Below are positions 1 through 7,696 of a stretch of 33,875 nt of DNA, piece after piece. A program made the position numbers and the translations under genes. The notes below the pieces were generated by a model. The model was not told where the DNA came from. It ran no database searches and saw nothing but the letters and a program-made list of their open reading frames with translations. Source of the stretch: JBIIUJ01 sp044340025 (lineage in GTDB: Bacteria; Pseudomonadota; Alphaproteobacteria; Caulobacterales; Aquidulcibacteraceae). The stretch lies in assembly GCA_044340025.1 (NCBI GenBank), contig JBIIUJ010000011.1, forward strand, positions 1 through 33,875. The letters are read 5' to 3'. How positions within the stretch are numbered: the stretch's first letter is position 1; every line of letters begins with the position of its first letter.

Positions 1-131
1 ACGAGTCCCGCATTTCCACCGTTTCCTACGGCAAGGAGCGCCCGATCGACCCGCGCCCCAGCGAGGAAGGCTGGGCGATCAACCGGAATGGCCACACCCA
101 GATCCTCTCGGGCGCGCGCGCCACGAGCTAA
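1..131 (+). CDS. pal: Pal, peptidoglycan-associated lipoprotein (3' end only)
   Basis: Only the last 42 codons are inside the window; the frame begins at base 3 and ends with TAA at 129-131. The readable end contains SYGKERPIDP followed by EGWAINRNGHTQI, which matches the end of the OmpA-like peptidoglycan-binding domain of Pal (typical form: SYGKE-P ... WA-NRR). Pal is an outer-membrane lipoprotein that binds peptidoglycan and works with TolB and TolA to constrict the envelope at division. The next genes (cpoB, tilS, ftsH) follow the usual alphaproteobacterial order downstream of tolQRAB-pal, which supports the call. The lipoprotein signal and most of the domain lie upstream of base 1. Confidence 0.9.
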   Translation, partial: ESRISTVSYGKERPIDPRPSEEGWAINRNGHTQILSGARATS

Positions 132-145
132 GGGCTCGGACCTGC

Positions 146-178
146 GGCCGGCGGCTCGCCATGGCGCGACCGCCGGCC
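146..178. repeat. 9-bp inverted repeat between pal and cpoB
   Basis: The arms GGCCGGCGG (146-154) and CCGCCGGCC (170-178) are perfectly complementary. The 15-nt loop contains a second palindrome, CGCCATGGCG (157-166). No T run follows, so this is not a classical intrinsic terminator. It could stabilise the pal 3' end after processing or set the ratio of pal to cpoB. Function is not known. Confidence 0.55.
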
Positions 179-211
179 TAGGACTGTGACTGGCAAACGG
201 AAGGAACCTTC

Positions 212-1081
212 ATGATCCGCGCTGCACTGCTGGCTCTGGCCGTTCTGTGGGCTGCGCCAGCCGTCGCCCAGACCGTGCGGACGACGCAGCCCGCCGCTGC
301 GCCGGCGGGGCCAACCCCCGCCGCGCCTGCGGAAACCGCGCTCGCGCGCGCCACAGCCCGGATCACCACGCTGGAAGCCCAGCTCGCGGAGCTGACAGGC
401 CGGATCGAAACGCTGGAAAAGGCGGCGGCGGCGCAGGTCGCTGCGGCGCAGGTCGCGGCCGGGGCGCAGGCCACCCCTGCTCCGGCGGCCGCCCCGGAAG
501 CGGCGCCGGCCGTGACAGAGACACCCGCTCAAACCGTTCCCGCTGCGGAAGCAGCCGCCGCCCCTGCGACGGCGCCAGAGCCTGCGCCCGCGGCGACGGA
601 GCCCGCGGCGGCGGCCACACCGGCGACAGCCTCAACTCCCGCAACTGCAACGCCCGCTGCGCCCACGGCCGCCGCCGCAGCCGTGCAACCCGACGCGGCG
701 GCGAGCGCCTATCAGGCGGCCCGCTCGCGGCTGATCGCGGGCGATCATGCCGGCGCGGAGCGCGGTTTCCGCAGTTTCATCGACGCCCATCCCACGGCGC
801 CCCAGATCGCGGATGCACGCTTCTGGCTGGCTGAGAGCCTCTATGTGCAGCGCGCTTTTGGAGAAGCCGCGCAGGCCTATGTCGGCTTCCTGCGCAGCCA
901 CCCCAACGCGGCGCGCGCGCCCAACAGCCTTGTCGGTCTGGCGGCGTCGCTGCGCGAGATCGAACGTCCGCAGGAGGCCTGCGCCGCGCTGGCCGAGCTT
1001 GCCCGCCGCTATCCCCAGGCCCCGCAGGGCGTGCGCGACCGCGCCGCCGTGGAGCGCCAGCGCGCGCGCTGTGCCGGCTGA
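212..1081 (+). CDS. cpoB: CpoB/YbgF, Tol-Pal system coordinator of cell division
   Basis: A 289-residue periplasmic protein that in this family couples Tol-Pal constriction with peptidoglycan synthesis at the septum. Residues 1-20 are a signal peptide ending AVAQ. Residues about 44-72 form a short coiled coil (TLEAQLAELTGRIETLEK), the usual YbgF trimerisation segment. Residues about 73-165 are a low-complexity Ala/Pro/Thr linker. Residues about 166-285 carry TPR repeats (AYQAARSRLIAGDHAGAERG, then LAESLYVQRAFGEAAQAY). The ATG follows a good ribosome site (GGAAGGA) 80 bases after pal. The Ala/Pro linker is unusually long, roughly a third of the protein. The 3' end overlaps tilS by 11 bases. 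Confidence 0.9.
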   Translation: MIRAALLALAVLWAAPAVAQTVRTTQPAAAPAGPTPAAPAETALARATARITTLEAQLAELTGRIETLEKAAAAQVAAAQVAAGAQATPAPAAAPEAAPAVTETPAQTVPAAEAAAAPATAPEPAPAATEPAAAATPATASTPATATPAAPTAAAAAVQPDAAASAYQAARSRLIAGDHAGAERGFRSFIDAHPTAPQIADARFWLAESLYVQRAFGEAAQAYVGFLRSHPNAARAPNSLVGLAASLREIERPQEACAALAELARRYPQAPQGVRDRAAVERQRARCAG

Positions 1082-2072
1082 GGCCAGGCCCCGCATTCTG
1101 GGTCTTTCCGGCGGATCGGATTCGCTGGCGCTTGCCGCCCGCCTGCGCGGGCAGAACGTCCTCGCGGTCGTGGTGGATCATGGTCTTCGCCCGGAAAGCG
1201 CGCAGGAGGCGCGCCGCGCCGCCGGTCAGGCCGAAGCCCTGGGTCTGAGGGCTGTCGTTCGCTGCTGGGAAGAGGAAAAGCCGGCAAGCGGGCTTCAGGC
1301 CTCCGCACGGCGCGCCCGGCTGAGCCTGCTTGCCGAGGAAGCGCGCCGGATCGGGGCCGAGCGGATCCTGCTGGCCCACACCCGCGACGACCAGGCCGAG
1401 ACGGTGCTGTGGCGACTGGCGCGCGGCAGCGACCTGCCGGGTCTCGCCGCCATGCGCGCCCTTAATCCGCATCCGATCTGGCCGCAGGGGCGGGGCCTGC
1501 TGATCGAACGGCCTGTGCTCGGCGAAAGGCGCGGCGCCCTGCGGGCCGAGCTGTCGGCGGCAGGCCTGCCCTGGATCGAGGACCCCGCCAACAGCGACCG
1601 GCGCTTCGCGCGCGCCCGGTTGCGGGCACGGCTGGCCGCGGCGCCGGCGGCAAGCGAGGCGCTCGTGCGGATCGCGGCCCACGCCCTCCGGCTGCGCGCC
1701 GCGCTGGAGGAGGACGCCCGCGCCCTCCTCGCCGCGGCCGAGTGGTCAAACGACCGCGTGACCTTGCCGCTGGCCGACGGCCCGGCGCCGGGGCGGGCGC
1801 TGCTGGCGGCGGCTCTGTGCGCCAGCCTCGGCGGGGCGGCGCGGACAGCGCCGCTGGACAGGGCCGAGGCGCTTCTTGCCCGCCTGGACAGGCCGGGCGC
1901 GGCGGCCACGCTCTCAGGCGCGCTGGTCCGCCGGCGGGCGGCCAGCCTGACCTTCGCCCGCGCGCCAGCCCGAAAAGGCGCGCTGGATGGTCAACCTGCG
2001 GACAGCCGATGGCGTTTGGCCGCATTCCTGCATGACCTCCCGTCATGGACAGTTACGGCAACGCATCCGTGA
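1071..2072 (+). CDS. tilS: TilS, tRNA(Ile)-lysidine synthase
   Basis: TilS converts C34 of the CAU-anticodon tRNA-Ile to lysidine, using ATP and lysine, so that AUA is read as isoleucine; the enzyme is cytoplasmic and essential. The N-terminal PP-loop SGGSDS lies at residues 13-18, followed by VVVDHGLRPES and LLAHTRDDQAETVLWRL, both conserved in the family, and WIEDPANSDRRFARARLR. The frame is open from 747, but that part lies inside cpoB. I choose GTG at 1071 because it sits just before the PP-loop and overlaps the cpoB stop, suggesting coupled translation. At 333 residues it is shorter than E. coli TilS (about 430), with little sequence after the catalytic domain. Confidence 0.9.
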   Translation: MPAEARPRILGLSGGSDSLALAARLRGQNVLAVVVDHGLRPESAQEARRAAGQAEALGLRAVVRCWEEEKPASGLQASARRARLSLLAEEARRIGAERILLAHTRDDQAETVLWRLARGSDLPGLAAMRALNPHPIWPQGRGLLIERPVLGERRGALRAELSAAGLPWIEDPANSDRRFARARLRARLAAAPAASEALVRIAAHALRLRAALEEDARALLAAAEWSNDRVTLPLADGPAPGRALLAAALCASLGGAARTAPLDRAEALLARLDRPGAAATLSGALVRRRAASLTFARAPARKGALDGQPADSRWRLAAFLHDLPSWTVTATHP

Positions 2073-2125
2073 GAGACGCGGAGTCGTATTTCATACAGGT
2101 CGCTCCTACATTGGGAGAAACCGCT

Positions 2126-2140
2126 GGGCGGAGACCGCCC
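2126..2140 (+). repeat. Short hairpin in the ftsH leader
   Basis: GGGCGG (2126-2131) and CCGCCC (2135-2140) form a perfect 6-bp stem with a 3-base loop, 21 bases before the ftsH start. No T run follows. It lies in the only gap (2073-2161) between tilS and ftsH and may affect ftsH expression; this is a weak call. Confidence 0.3.
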
Positions 2141-2161
2141 GCGCGATGGAAAGGCTGAGCA

Positions 2162-4087
2162 ATGCACCTGCGCAATCTGGCGCTCTGGGGCGTGATCGTA
2201 CTTCTGCTGGTCACGCTTTTCTCGTTGTTCCAGCGCCCGGCGACGGGACCTGGCGCTTCTGAAATCGCCTACACCCAGCTCCTGTCCGAAGTGGACGCGG
2301 GCCGGGTGAAGGAGATCACCATTCAGGGCGAGCAGGTCCGCGGCCGGCTGGCTGACAACCGCACCTTCTTCGCCTATGTGCCGCCGCAGGCAAGCGACCT
2401 CATGACCCGCCTTGAGCAGGCCAATGTGCAGGTCCGCGCCCAGCCCGACACCTCCGGCCAGCCGACGCTGCTCGGCGTGATCCTGTCCTGGCTGCCGATG
2501 CTGTTGCTGATCGGGCTGTGGATCTTCTTCATGCGCCAGATGCAGGGCGGCGGGCGCGGCGGGGCGATGGGCTTTGGCAAGTCCAAGGCGCGCTTGCTCA
2601 CCGAGAACAAGAACCGCGTGACGTTTGACGACGTGGCGGGCATCGAGGAAGCCAAGGAAGAGCTTCAGGAAATCGTCGAGTTCCTGAAGGATCCCGGCAA
2701 GTTCCAGCGTCTGGGCGGCAAAATCCCGAAGGGCGCGCTGCTGATCGGCCCGCCCGGCACCGGCAAGACGCTGACCGCGCGCGCCGTGGCGGGCGAAGCC
2801 AATGTGCCCTTCTTCACGATCTCGGGTTCGGACTTCGTGGAAATGTTCGTGGGCGTTGGTGCAAGCCGCGTGCGCGACATGTTCGAGCAGGCCAAGAAGA
2901 ACGCGCCCTGCATCATCTTCATCGATGAAATCGACGCGGTCGGCCGCCATCGCGGCGCAGGCCTCGGCGGCGGCAACGACGAGCGCGAGCAGACCCTCAA
3001 CCAGCTGCTGGTCGAGATGGACGGCTTCGAGGCCAACGAAGGCATCATCATCATCGCAGCGACCAACCGGCCCGACGTGCTGGACCCTGCCCTGCTGCGC
3101 CCGGGCCGGTTCGACCGTCAGATCGTGGTCGGCAACCCTGACCTTTTGGGCCGGGAGAAGATCCTGAAAGTGCATATGCGCAATGTGCCGCTGTCTTCGG
3201 ACGTCGATCCCAAGGTGATTGCGCGCGGCACGCCGGGCTTTTCCGGCGCCGACCTCATGAACCTCGTAAACGAGGCGGCCCTGCTGGCGGCGCGGCGCGG
3301 CAAGCGCCTCGTGACCATGAAGGACTTCGAGGACGCCAAGGACAAGGTGATGATGGGCGTCGAGCGCAAGACGATGGTGATGAGCGAAGAGGAGCGAAAG
3401 CTCACCGCTTACCACGAAGGCGGCCACGCCCTCGTCGCGCTGTCGGTGCCACACACAGATCCCGTCCATAAGGCCACCATCATCCCGCGCGGGCGCGCGC
3501 TTGGCATGGTGATGCAGCTGCCCGAACGGGATCGGGTCTCGATGTCCTACCGCCAGATGATGAGCCGCATGGCCGTGATGATGGGCGGGCGCGTCGCTGA
3601 GGAGCTGATCTTCGGCAAGGAAGCCGTCACCTCCGGCGCCTCTTCCGACATCGAGCAGGCCACGCGGCTTGCGCGCATGATGGTGACGCGCTGGGGCTTC
3701 TCCGACGAGCTTGGCACCGTGGCCTATGGCGAGAACCAGGACGAGGTGTTCCTCGGCATGAGCGTCTCGCGCCAGCAGAACATCTCGGAGGCCACCTCCC
3801 AGAAGATCGACGCCGAAGTGCGCCGACTTGTGGAGTGGGGACACACCGAGGCCAAGCGCATTCTGACGGAGCGGGCGGCCGATCTTGAGATCGTGGCCCA
3901 GGGCCTTCTCGAGTACGAGACGCTCTCGGGCGACGAGATCCTTGCGCTGATGAAGGGCGAAAAGCCCAATCGCGAGGACACGACCGCCGCCCCGCCGCCC
4001 TCTGGCCCGGCCTCCGCCATCCCGACCATCGGCAAGAAGCCGTCCGGCGGGATCGCTGGCCCGGCCCCGGAGCCGAGCCCCGGCTGA
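2162..4087 (+). CDS. ftsH: FtsH, ATP-dependent zinc metalloprotease
   Basis: A membrane-anchored AAA+ protease that degrades misassembled membrane proteins and short-lived regulators. The 641-residue protein has two N-terminal membrane helices (about 5-24 and 103-126) flanking a periplasmic domain. Walker A is GPPGTGKT at 196-203, Walker B FIDEID has its acidic pair at 255-256, and the second region of homology is ATNRPDVLDPALLRPGRFDR. The zinc site HEGGH is at 418-422, with the third ligand Asp near 496 (SSDIEQAT). The C-terminal tail is Pro/Ala-rich. The ATG at 2162 follows GGAAAGG and begins the first membrane helix. Length and domains are normal. In many alphaproteobacteria glmM follows; here a terminator and an opposing moeA follow. 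Confidence 0.98.
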   Translation: MHLRNLALWGVIVLLLVTLFSLFQRPATGPGASEIAYTQLLSEVDAGRVKEITIQGEQVRGRLADNRTFFAYVPPQASDLMTRLEQANVQVRAQPDTSGQPTLLGVILSWLPMLLLIGLWIFFMRQMQGGGRGGAMGFGKSKARLLTENKNRVTFDDVAGIEEAKEELQEIVEFLKDPGKFQRLGGKIPKGALLIGPPGTGKTLTARAVAGEANVPFFTISGSDFVEMFVGVGASRVRDMFEQAKKNAPCIIFIDEIDAVGRHRGAGLGGGNDEREQTLNQLLVEMDGFEANEGIIIIAATNRPDVLDPALLRPGRFDRQIVVGNPDLLGREKILKVHMRNVPLSSDVDPKVIARGTPGFSGADLMNLVNEAALLAARRGKRLVTMKDFEDAKDKVMMGVERKTMVMSEEERKLTAYHEGGHALVALSVPHTDPVHKATIIPRGRALGMVMQLPERDRVSMSYRQMMSRMAVMMGGRVAEELIFGKEAVTSGASSDIEQATRLARMMVTRWGFSDELGTVAYGENQDEVFLGMSVSRQQNISEATSQKIDAEVRRLVEWGHTEAKRILTERAADLEIVAQGLLEYETLSGDEILALMKGEKPNREDTTAAPPPSGPASAIPTIGKKPSGGIAGPAPEPSPG

Positions 4088-4111
4088 TCGGCGACGGCTC
4101 TGCGCAAGACC

Positions 4112-4142
4112 AAAGCCCCGGCGTCGCCGCCGGGGCTTTTTT
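4112..4142 (+). terminator. Intrinsic terminator of ftsH
   Basis: AAA-GCCCCGGCG (to 4123), loop TCGC (4124-4127), CGCCGGGGC (4128-4136), then six T (4137-4142). The 9-bp perfect GC stem, extended by A-T pairs and followed by a T run, is a textbook Rho-independent terminator 25 bases after the ftsH stop. Its back side may also slow transcripts leaving moeA, which ends at 4150. Confidence 0.93.
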
Positions 4143-4149
4143 GCGTTTG

Positions 4150-5373
4150 TCAGCTTGGCGCACCGAACATCAGGACGCGAACGCCATCGCCCGGCGGGGC
4201 GGCCGGTGCGCCTGGCGCACGCACCAGAAGCGCATTGGCGCCGGCCAGCACAGTCTGGAGGCTGGAATCCTGATCGGCGAACGCGGTCGCGACCAGCCGG
4301 CCGGCCCGGTCGACGCTGACACGCGCGCGCATCCAATGCTCGCGCGGGCCATTGGCTGGCAGGGCCGCGCCAGCGCGCGCCAGCACAAGGCCCAACCCCG
4401 ATTGCGGGTCGCGGCCGTGCAGCGCATCGAGCAGCGGGCGCAGAAACAGGCGCGCGCAGACCTGGGCCGAGGCCGGATTGCCCGGCAGGCCCAGCACCAG
4501 CGCCCCACCGGGCAGAACGCCGAACCAGACCGGCTTGCCCGGCCGCACCGCCACCCCCTGCACGCTCAGCGCGGCGCCGAGCGTGCCAAAGGCAGGCCGC
4601 GCCAGATCATGGTCGCCAACCGAGGCGCCGCCGATCACAACAAAGAGGTCTGTGGTCTCCAGCGCGGCTGTCACCGCAGCCTGAATAGCGGCCGCATCGT
4701 CGCGCGCGGTCTCCAGCCGGCGCGGAGCGGCGCCCCAGTCCGCCGTCAGGGCCGCAATCGCCGGGGTGACGCTTTCGAAGATCTGATCCGGCCCGGGCGC
4801 AGCGCCGGGAGCCACCAGCTCCGCCCCGGTGGCGAGGATCGATACGCGCGCTTTGCGCACGCAAGCCAGCATCCCCGCTCCGGCTGAAGCCGCCAGACCC
4901 AGAGCTGTGGCGTCGAGCCGGGCGCAGGGCGGGAGCAGCTCCGCCCCCGCCTGGAAATCACCGCCCTGGGGCCGAATGTTTGCCGCCTCGCCCGCCGCGC
5001 TCACCAGCACGGTCTGGCCGTCCCGGCTTGTGTTTTCCTGAATCACGATCCAGTCGGCGCCGTCGGGAACCGGCGCGCCGGTGAAGATGCGCACCGCCTC
5101 ACCCGGTTGGACGACGCCGCGGTAGCCGCGCCCGGCTGCGCTTTCGCCTGCAACCCCCAGGGGCGCGGGCAGGGTCAGGATATCCGCCCTGCGAACGGCA
5201 TAGCCGTCCATGGCGGAGGCCGGAAACGGCGGCTGATCGCGCAGGGCGCGCACCGGAGCAGCCAGCGTGCGGCCGGCGGCGTCGACAAGCGCGATCATCT
5301 CTGGCGGCAAGGGGCGCACCGCCGCCAGCATGAGGGCGCGCGCCGCTTCAACGCCTGGCAGAGTTCTGGTCAT
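4150..5373 (-). CDS. moeA: MoeA, molybdopterin molybdenumtransferase
   Basis: The enzyme inserts molybdate into adenylylated molybdopterin, the last common step of molybdenum cofactor synthesis. The 407-residue protein shows the MoeA N-terminal signature PFPASAMDGYAV (49-60), the MoCF-domain motif GGASVGDHD (248-256), the segment RPGKPVWFG (278-285), GLPGNPASA (295-303) and a C-terminal beta-barrel domain. The usual SNS segment after GDQI is FESVT here, a mild deviation. The start is supported by GGAGAG 8 bases upstream. It lies 38 bases after grpE on the same strand. It may supply cofactor to the molybdenum hydroxylase at 7240-9838. That link is inferred from proximity and the known cofactor need. 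Confidence 0.95.
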   Translation of the reverse strand: MTRTLPGVEAARALMLAAVRPLPPEMIALVDAAGRTLAAPVRALRDQPPFPASAMDGYAVRRADILTLPAPLGVAGESAAGRGYRGVVQPGEAVRIFTGAPVPDGADWIVIQENTSRDGQTVLVSAAGEAANIRPQGGDFQAGAELLPPCARLDATALGLAASAGAGMLACVRKARVSILATGAELVAPGAAPGPDQIFESVTPAIAALTADWGAAPRRLETARDDAAAIQAAVTAALETTDLFVVIGGASVGDHDLARPAFGTLGAALSVQGVAVRPGKPVWFGVLPGGALVLGLPGNPASAQVCARLFLRPLLDALHGRDPQSGLGLVLARAGAALPANGPREHWMRARVSVDRAGRLVATAFADQDSSLQTVLAGANALLVRAPGAPAAPPGDGVRVLMFGAPS

Positions 5374-5411
5374 GGCTCTCCGCCCCTTGCCCGAATGCGG
5401 CGCCCCGGGCC

Positions 5412-6023
5412 TCAGGCTTTCAGATCGGTCACGCTGCCTGGCTCTGCGTCCGGGGCGGGCTCCGCAAGGGGGGCGACCGGGGCCGCCGCCGGCGCGCCGG
5501 TGCTGACCGTCACCATGGCGGCGCGCAGCGTGCGGTCGCCGATCGTGTAGCCGGGCTGGAAGACCTGGGCCACCGCGCCGGCGGGCTGGTCGCTCGCCAC
5601 CTGGGCCACAGCCTGGTGCAAATTGGGATCAAACCGGTCCCCAGCGGCGCCAATCCGCTTGACGCCGTGGCGTTCCAGGACGGCGGCGAGCTCCTTTTCC
5701 GTCATTTCGATGCCGGTGATCAGCCCCGCGAAGCTCTCGCCGGCGCTTGCACGCGCTTCCGGGCCAAGCGCGGCGAGCGCCCGACCGAGGTTGTCGGCGA
5801 CAGAAAGAAGGTCTCGGGCGAACTTGTCGATTGCATAGGCGCGGGCCTCGGCAGCGTCTTTCTGGGCCCGCCGGCGGATGTTTTCCGCTTCCGCCAGCGC
5901 TCGCAGAAGTTGATCGCGCAGGCCCTCAGCCAGGGCTTCGGCTGTGGCCAGGCGCTCCTCAAGGCCTGCTTCGGCAGGCGGCTCGGCCAAGGTGTCGGGC
6001 TGGTCGGACTTGTCCTCGCTCAT
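5412..6023 (-). CDS. grpE: GrpE, nucleotide exchange factor of DnaK
   Basis: GrpE releases ADP from DnaK in the cytoplasm and resets the Hsp70 cycle. The 203-residue protein has a long N-terminal coiled coil (about 21-70, LRDQLLRALAEAENIRRRA) and the C-terminal beta domain with conserved FDPNLHQAV (131-139) and GYTIGDRTLRAAMVTV (158-173). A 30-residue Ala/Pro-rich tail follows the beta domain. Its ATG overlaps the hrcA stop by 4 bases (6020-6023), so the two are very probably translated together. The hrcA-grpE order is common in bacteria. Confidence 0.97.
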   Translation of the reverse strand: MSEDKSDQPDTLAEPPAEAGLEERLATAEALAEGLRDQLLRALAEAENIRRRAQKDAAEARAYAIDKFARDLLSVADNLGRALAALGPEARASAGESFAGLITGIEMTEKELAAVLERHGVKRIGAAGDRFDPNLHQAVAQVASDQPAGAVAQVFQPGYTIGDRTLRAAMVTVSTGAPAAAPVAPLAEPAPDAEPGSVTDLKA

Positions 6024-7111
6024 GTTCGATCCTCTTCGCCGCGAACGGGTCGGCTGTCGAGCAGCCGACCGACAACGCGCGCTGTATAATCCACCATCGG
6101 GATCACCCGGGCGTAGTTCAGCCGTGTCGGCCCGATGACGCCCAAGGCCCCGATGACCTTTCGATCCGCGTTCATATAGGGAGCCGTGACAAGGCTGGAA
6201 CCCGACATGCTGAACAATGGATTTTCCGAGCCGATGAAAATCCGCACCGCTTCTGCTGCACCGGTAAGGTCAAGAAGCTGAATCAGCTCCTTTTTCCGTT
6301 CAAGGTCGTCAAACAGGCGGCGCACGCGCTCCAGATCCTCGGCGGCTTTCGCATCCGCCAGCAGATTGGCCCGGCCGCGCACGATGAGGTTGCGCTCTTC
6401 CTCGCCGCCGCCCCATTCCGCCAGCCCCTCCTCGATCACGCGAGCGGCGGCCTGATCCAGAGCGGCGCGCGCGGCGCGCAATTCGTCGAGGATTGCGCTC
6501 TTGGCTTCCGACAGGGTGCGCCCGCGCAGGCGGGCAGACAGGAACAGGCTCGCCTCGGCCAGGGCTGCGGGCGTCAGCCCGGGCGGGGCGTCCATCAGCC
6601 GATTCTCGACCGATCCATCCTCGCTCACCAGCACAACAAGCGCCTGACGGGCGCCCAGCGGCACAAGCTCCACGTGTTTCAGGGCTGCTTCCTGCTTTGG
6701 CGTCACCACCAGCCCTGCCCCGCCGGCCAGGCCGGAGAGAAGCTGGGACGCTTCCGACAGGAGAGCGGAGCGATCACCCTCCAGGGGCGCCAGGCGCGCG
6801 TCGATAGCCTCGCGCTCCTCGCGCGAGAGATCGCCGATCTCCAGCAACCCGTCCACAAACAGCCGCAAACCGGCATGTGTCGGCGTGCGCCCGGCGCTCT
6901 GATGGGGCGCATCCAGCAAACCGAGCAGCGCCAGGTCCTGCATCGTATTGCGGATCGAGGCCGGCGAAAGCGCCACCCCACGCCGCGAAATCGTGCGCGA
7001 ACCCACGGGCTCGCCGTTTTCGAGATAAGCCTCCACGATTTCACGGAAGATCGCGCGGGCGCGGCGATCAAGGTCCATCAGACTGGCAGGACGGGGCGCT
7101 TCTTCAGACAT
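6020..7111 (-). CDS. hrcA: HrcA, heat-inducible transcription repressor
   Basis: HrcA represses chaperone genes by binding the CIRCE inverted repeat (TTAGCACTC-N9-GAGTGCTAA). The 363-residue protein has the N-terminal winged-helix region (about 14-80, with VGSRTISRR and SPASIRNTMQDLALLGLL), a GAF-like middle part and the conserved C-terminal stretch containing NPLFSMSGSSLVTAPY and IGPTRLNYARVIPMVDY. The start at 7111 has only a weak ribosome site (GGCGGTG) but fits the family's N-terminus. I found no CIRCE element in the 128 bases upstream, so this operon does not look self-repressed through a visible CIRCE; in alphaproteobacteria CIRCE usually sits before groESL. Confidence 0.96.
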   Translation of the reverse strand: MSEEAPRPASLMDLDRRARAIFREIVEAYLENGEPVGSRTISRRGVALSPASIRNTMQDLALLGLLDAPHQSAGRTPTHAGLRLFVDGLLEIGDLSREEREAIDARLAPLEGDRSALLSEASQLLSGLAGGAGLVVTPKQEAALKHVELVPLGARQALVVLVSEDGSVENRLMDAPPGLTPAALAEASLFLSARLRGRTLSEAKSAILDELRAARAALDQAAARVIEEGLAEWGGGEEERNLIVRGRANLLADAKAAEDLERVRRLFDDLERKKELIQLLDLTGAAEAVRIFIGSENPLFSMSGSSLVTAPYMNADRKVIGALGVIGPTRLNYARVIPMVDYTARVVGRLLDSRPVRGEEDRT

Positions 7112-7239
7112 GACAGCACCGCCAAGCTATTCGGCCTGCGCGCGAGCGCAAGCGCCTGCCCACCGGATATTCAGGCGATGTGACTTGAAGCTGGCGTGCG
7201 CCATCTTCAGAACGAGCCGGAACAAAGGACCAAGCTTCG

Positions 7240-7686
7240 ATGATACGCCTGACCGTGAATGGCGCGCCGCAAGCGCTCGATCTGGACCCGGAGATGCCGC
7301 TTCTCTGGGCGCTGCGCGATCATCTGGCGCTGCCGGGCACGAAGTATGGCTGCGGCGTCGCGGCCTGCGGCGCCTGCACGGTGCATCTGGATGGCGTGGC
7401 GGTGCGCGCCTGCGCCACCCCGCTCGCCGCCGCGGAAGGCATGTCGGTCACCACGATCGAGGGTTTGGGCGGCAACCATCCGGTGCAGCAGGCCTGGATC
7501 GAAAAGCAGGTTCCCCAGTGCGGTTACTGCCAGCCCGGCATGATCATGAGTGCGGTCGCCCTGCTTAAGGAGACCCCCGCGCCCTCGGACGCGGAGATCG
7601 ACGCCGCGCTTTCCGGCCACATTTGTCGGTGCGGCACCTACCAGCGGATTCGCGCGGCCGTGAAGGCTGCGGCGGCCAGGGCCTGA
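7240..7686 (+). CDS. iorA: (2Fe-2S)-binding subunit of a molybdenum hydroxylase (isoquinoline oxidoreductase alpha type)
   Basis: The small electron-transfer subunit of a xanthine dehydrogenase-family enzyme, 148 residues, normal length. The plant-type ferredoxin cluster uses C38, C43, C46 and C58 (YGCGVAACGACTVHLDG); the second cluster uses C94, C97, C129 and C131 (QCGYCQPGM and HICRCGTYQRI). It has no signal peptide, so if the enzyme is periplasmic it would be exported folded together with the large subunit. It starts 10 bases before the large-subunit gene's ribosome region and forms an operon with it. The gene symbol reflects the family; the substrate is not known, and nicotinate, quinoline or aldehyde oxidation are alternatives. 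Confidence 0.85.
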   Translation: MIRLTVNGAPQALDLDPEMPLLWALRDHLALPGTKYGCGVAACGACTVHLDGVAVRACATPLAAAEGMSVTTIEGLGGNHPVQQAWIEKQVPQCGYCQPGMIMSAVALLKETPAPSDAEIDAALSGHICRCGTYQRIRAAVKAAAARA

Positions 7687-7696
7687 GGAGCAGACG

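Noticed and set aside
747..1070. N-terminal extension of tilS
   Set aside because: This part overlaps cpoB in another frame and would put 108 Arg/Ser-rich residues before the PP-loop, unlike any TilS.
1991..4336. 781-codon open frame on the minus strand
   Set aside because: It lies opposite ftsH, whose motifs and length are unmistakable. The frame is rich in His, Arg and Gly as expected for the shadow of a GC-rich gene, and has no start signal.
5747..7183. 478-codon open frame on the plus strand
   Set aside because: Antisense to grpE and hrcA, both with full family motifs.
7112..7239. Possible CIRCE or sigma-32 promoter before hrcA, and a TTGAAG-N17-CAGAAC promoter for iorA
   Set aside because: No TTAGCACTC-type repeat is present. 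The sigma-32 spacing is wrong and the iorA -10 box matches only three of six bases.
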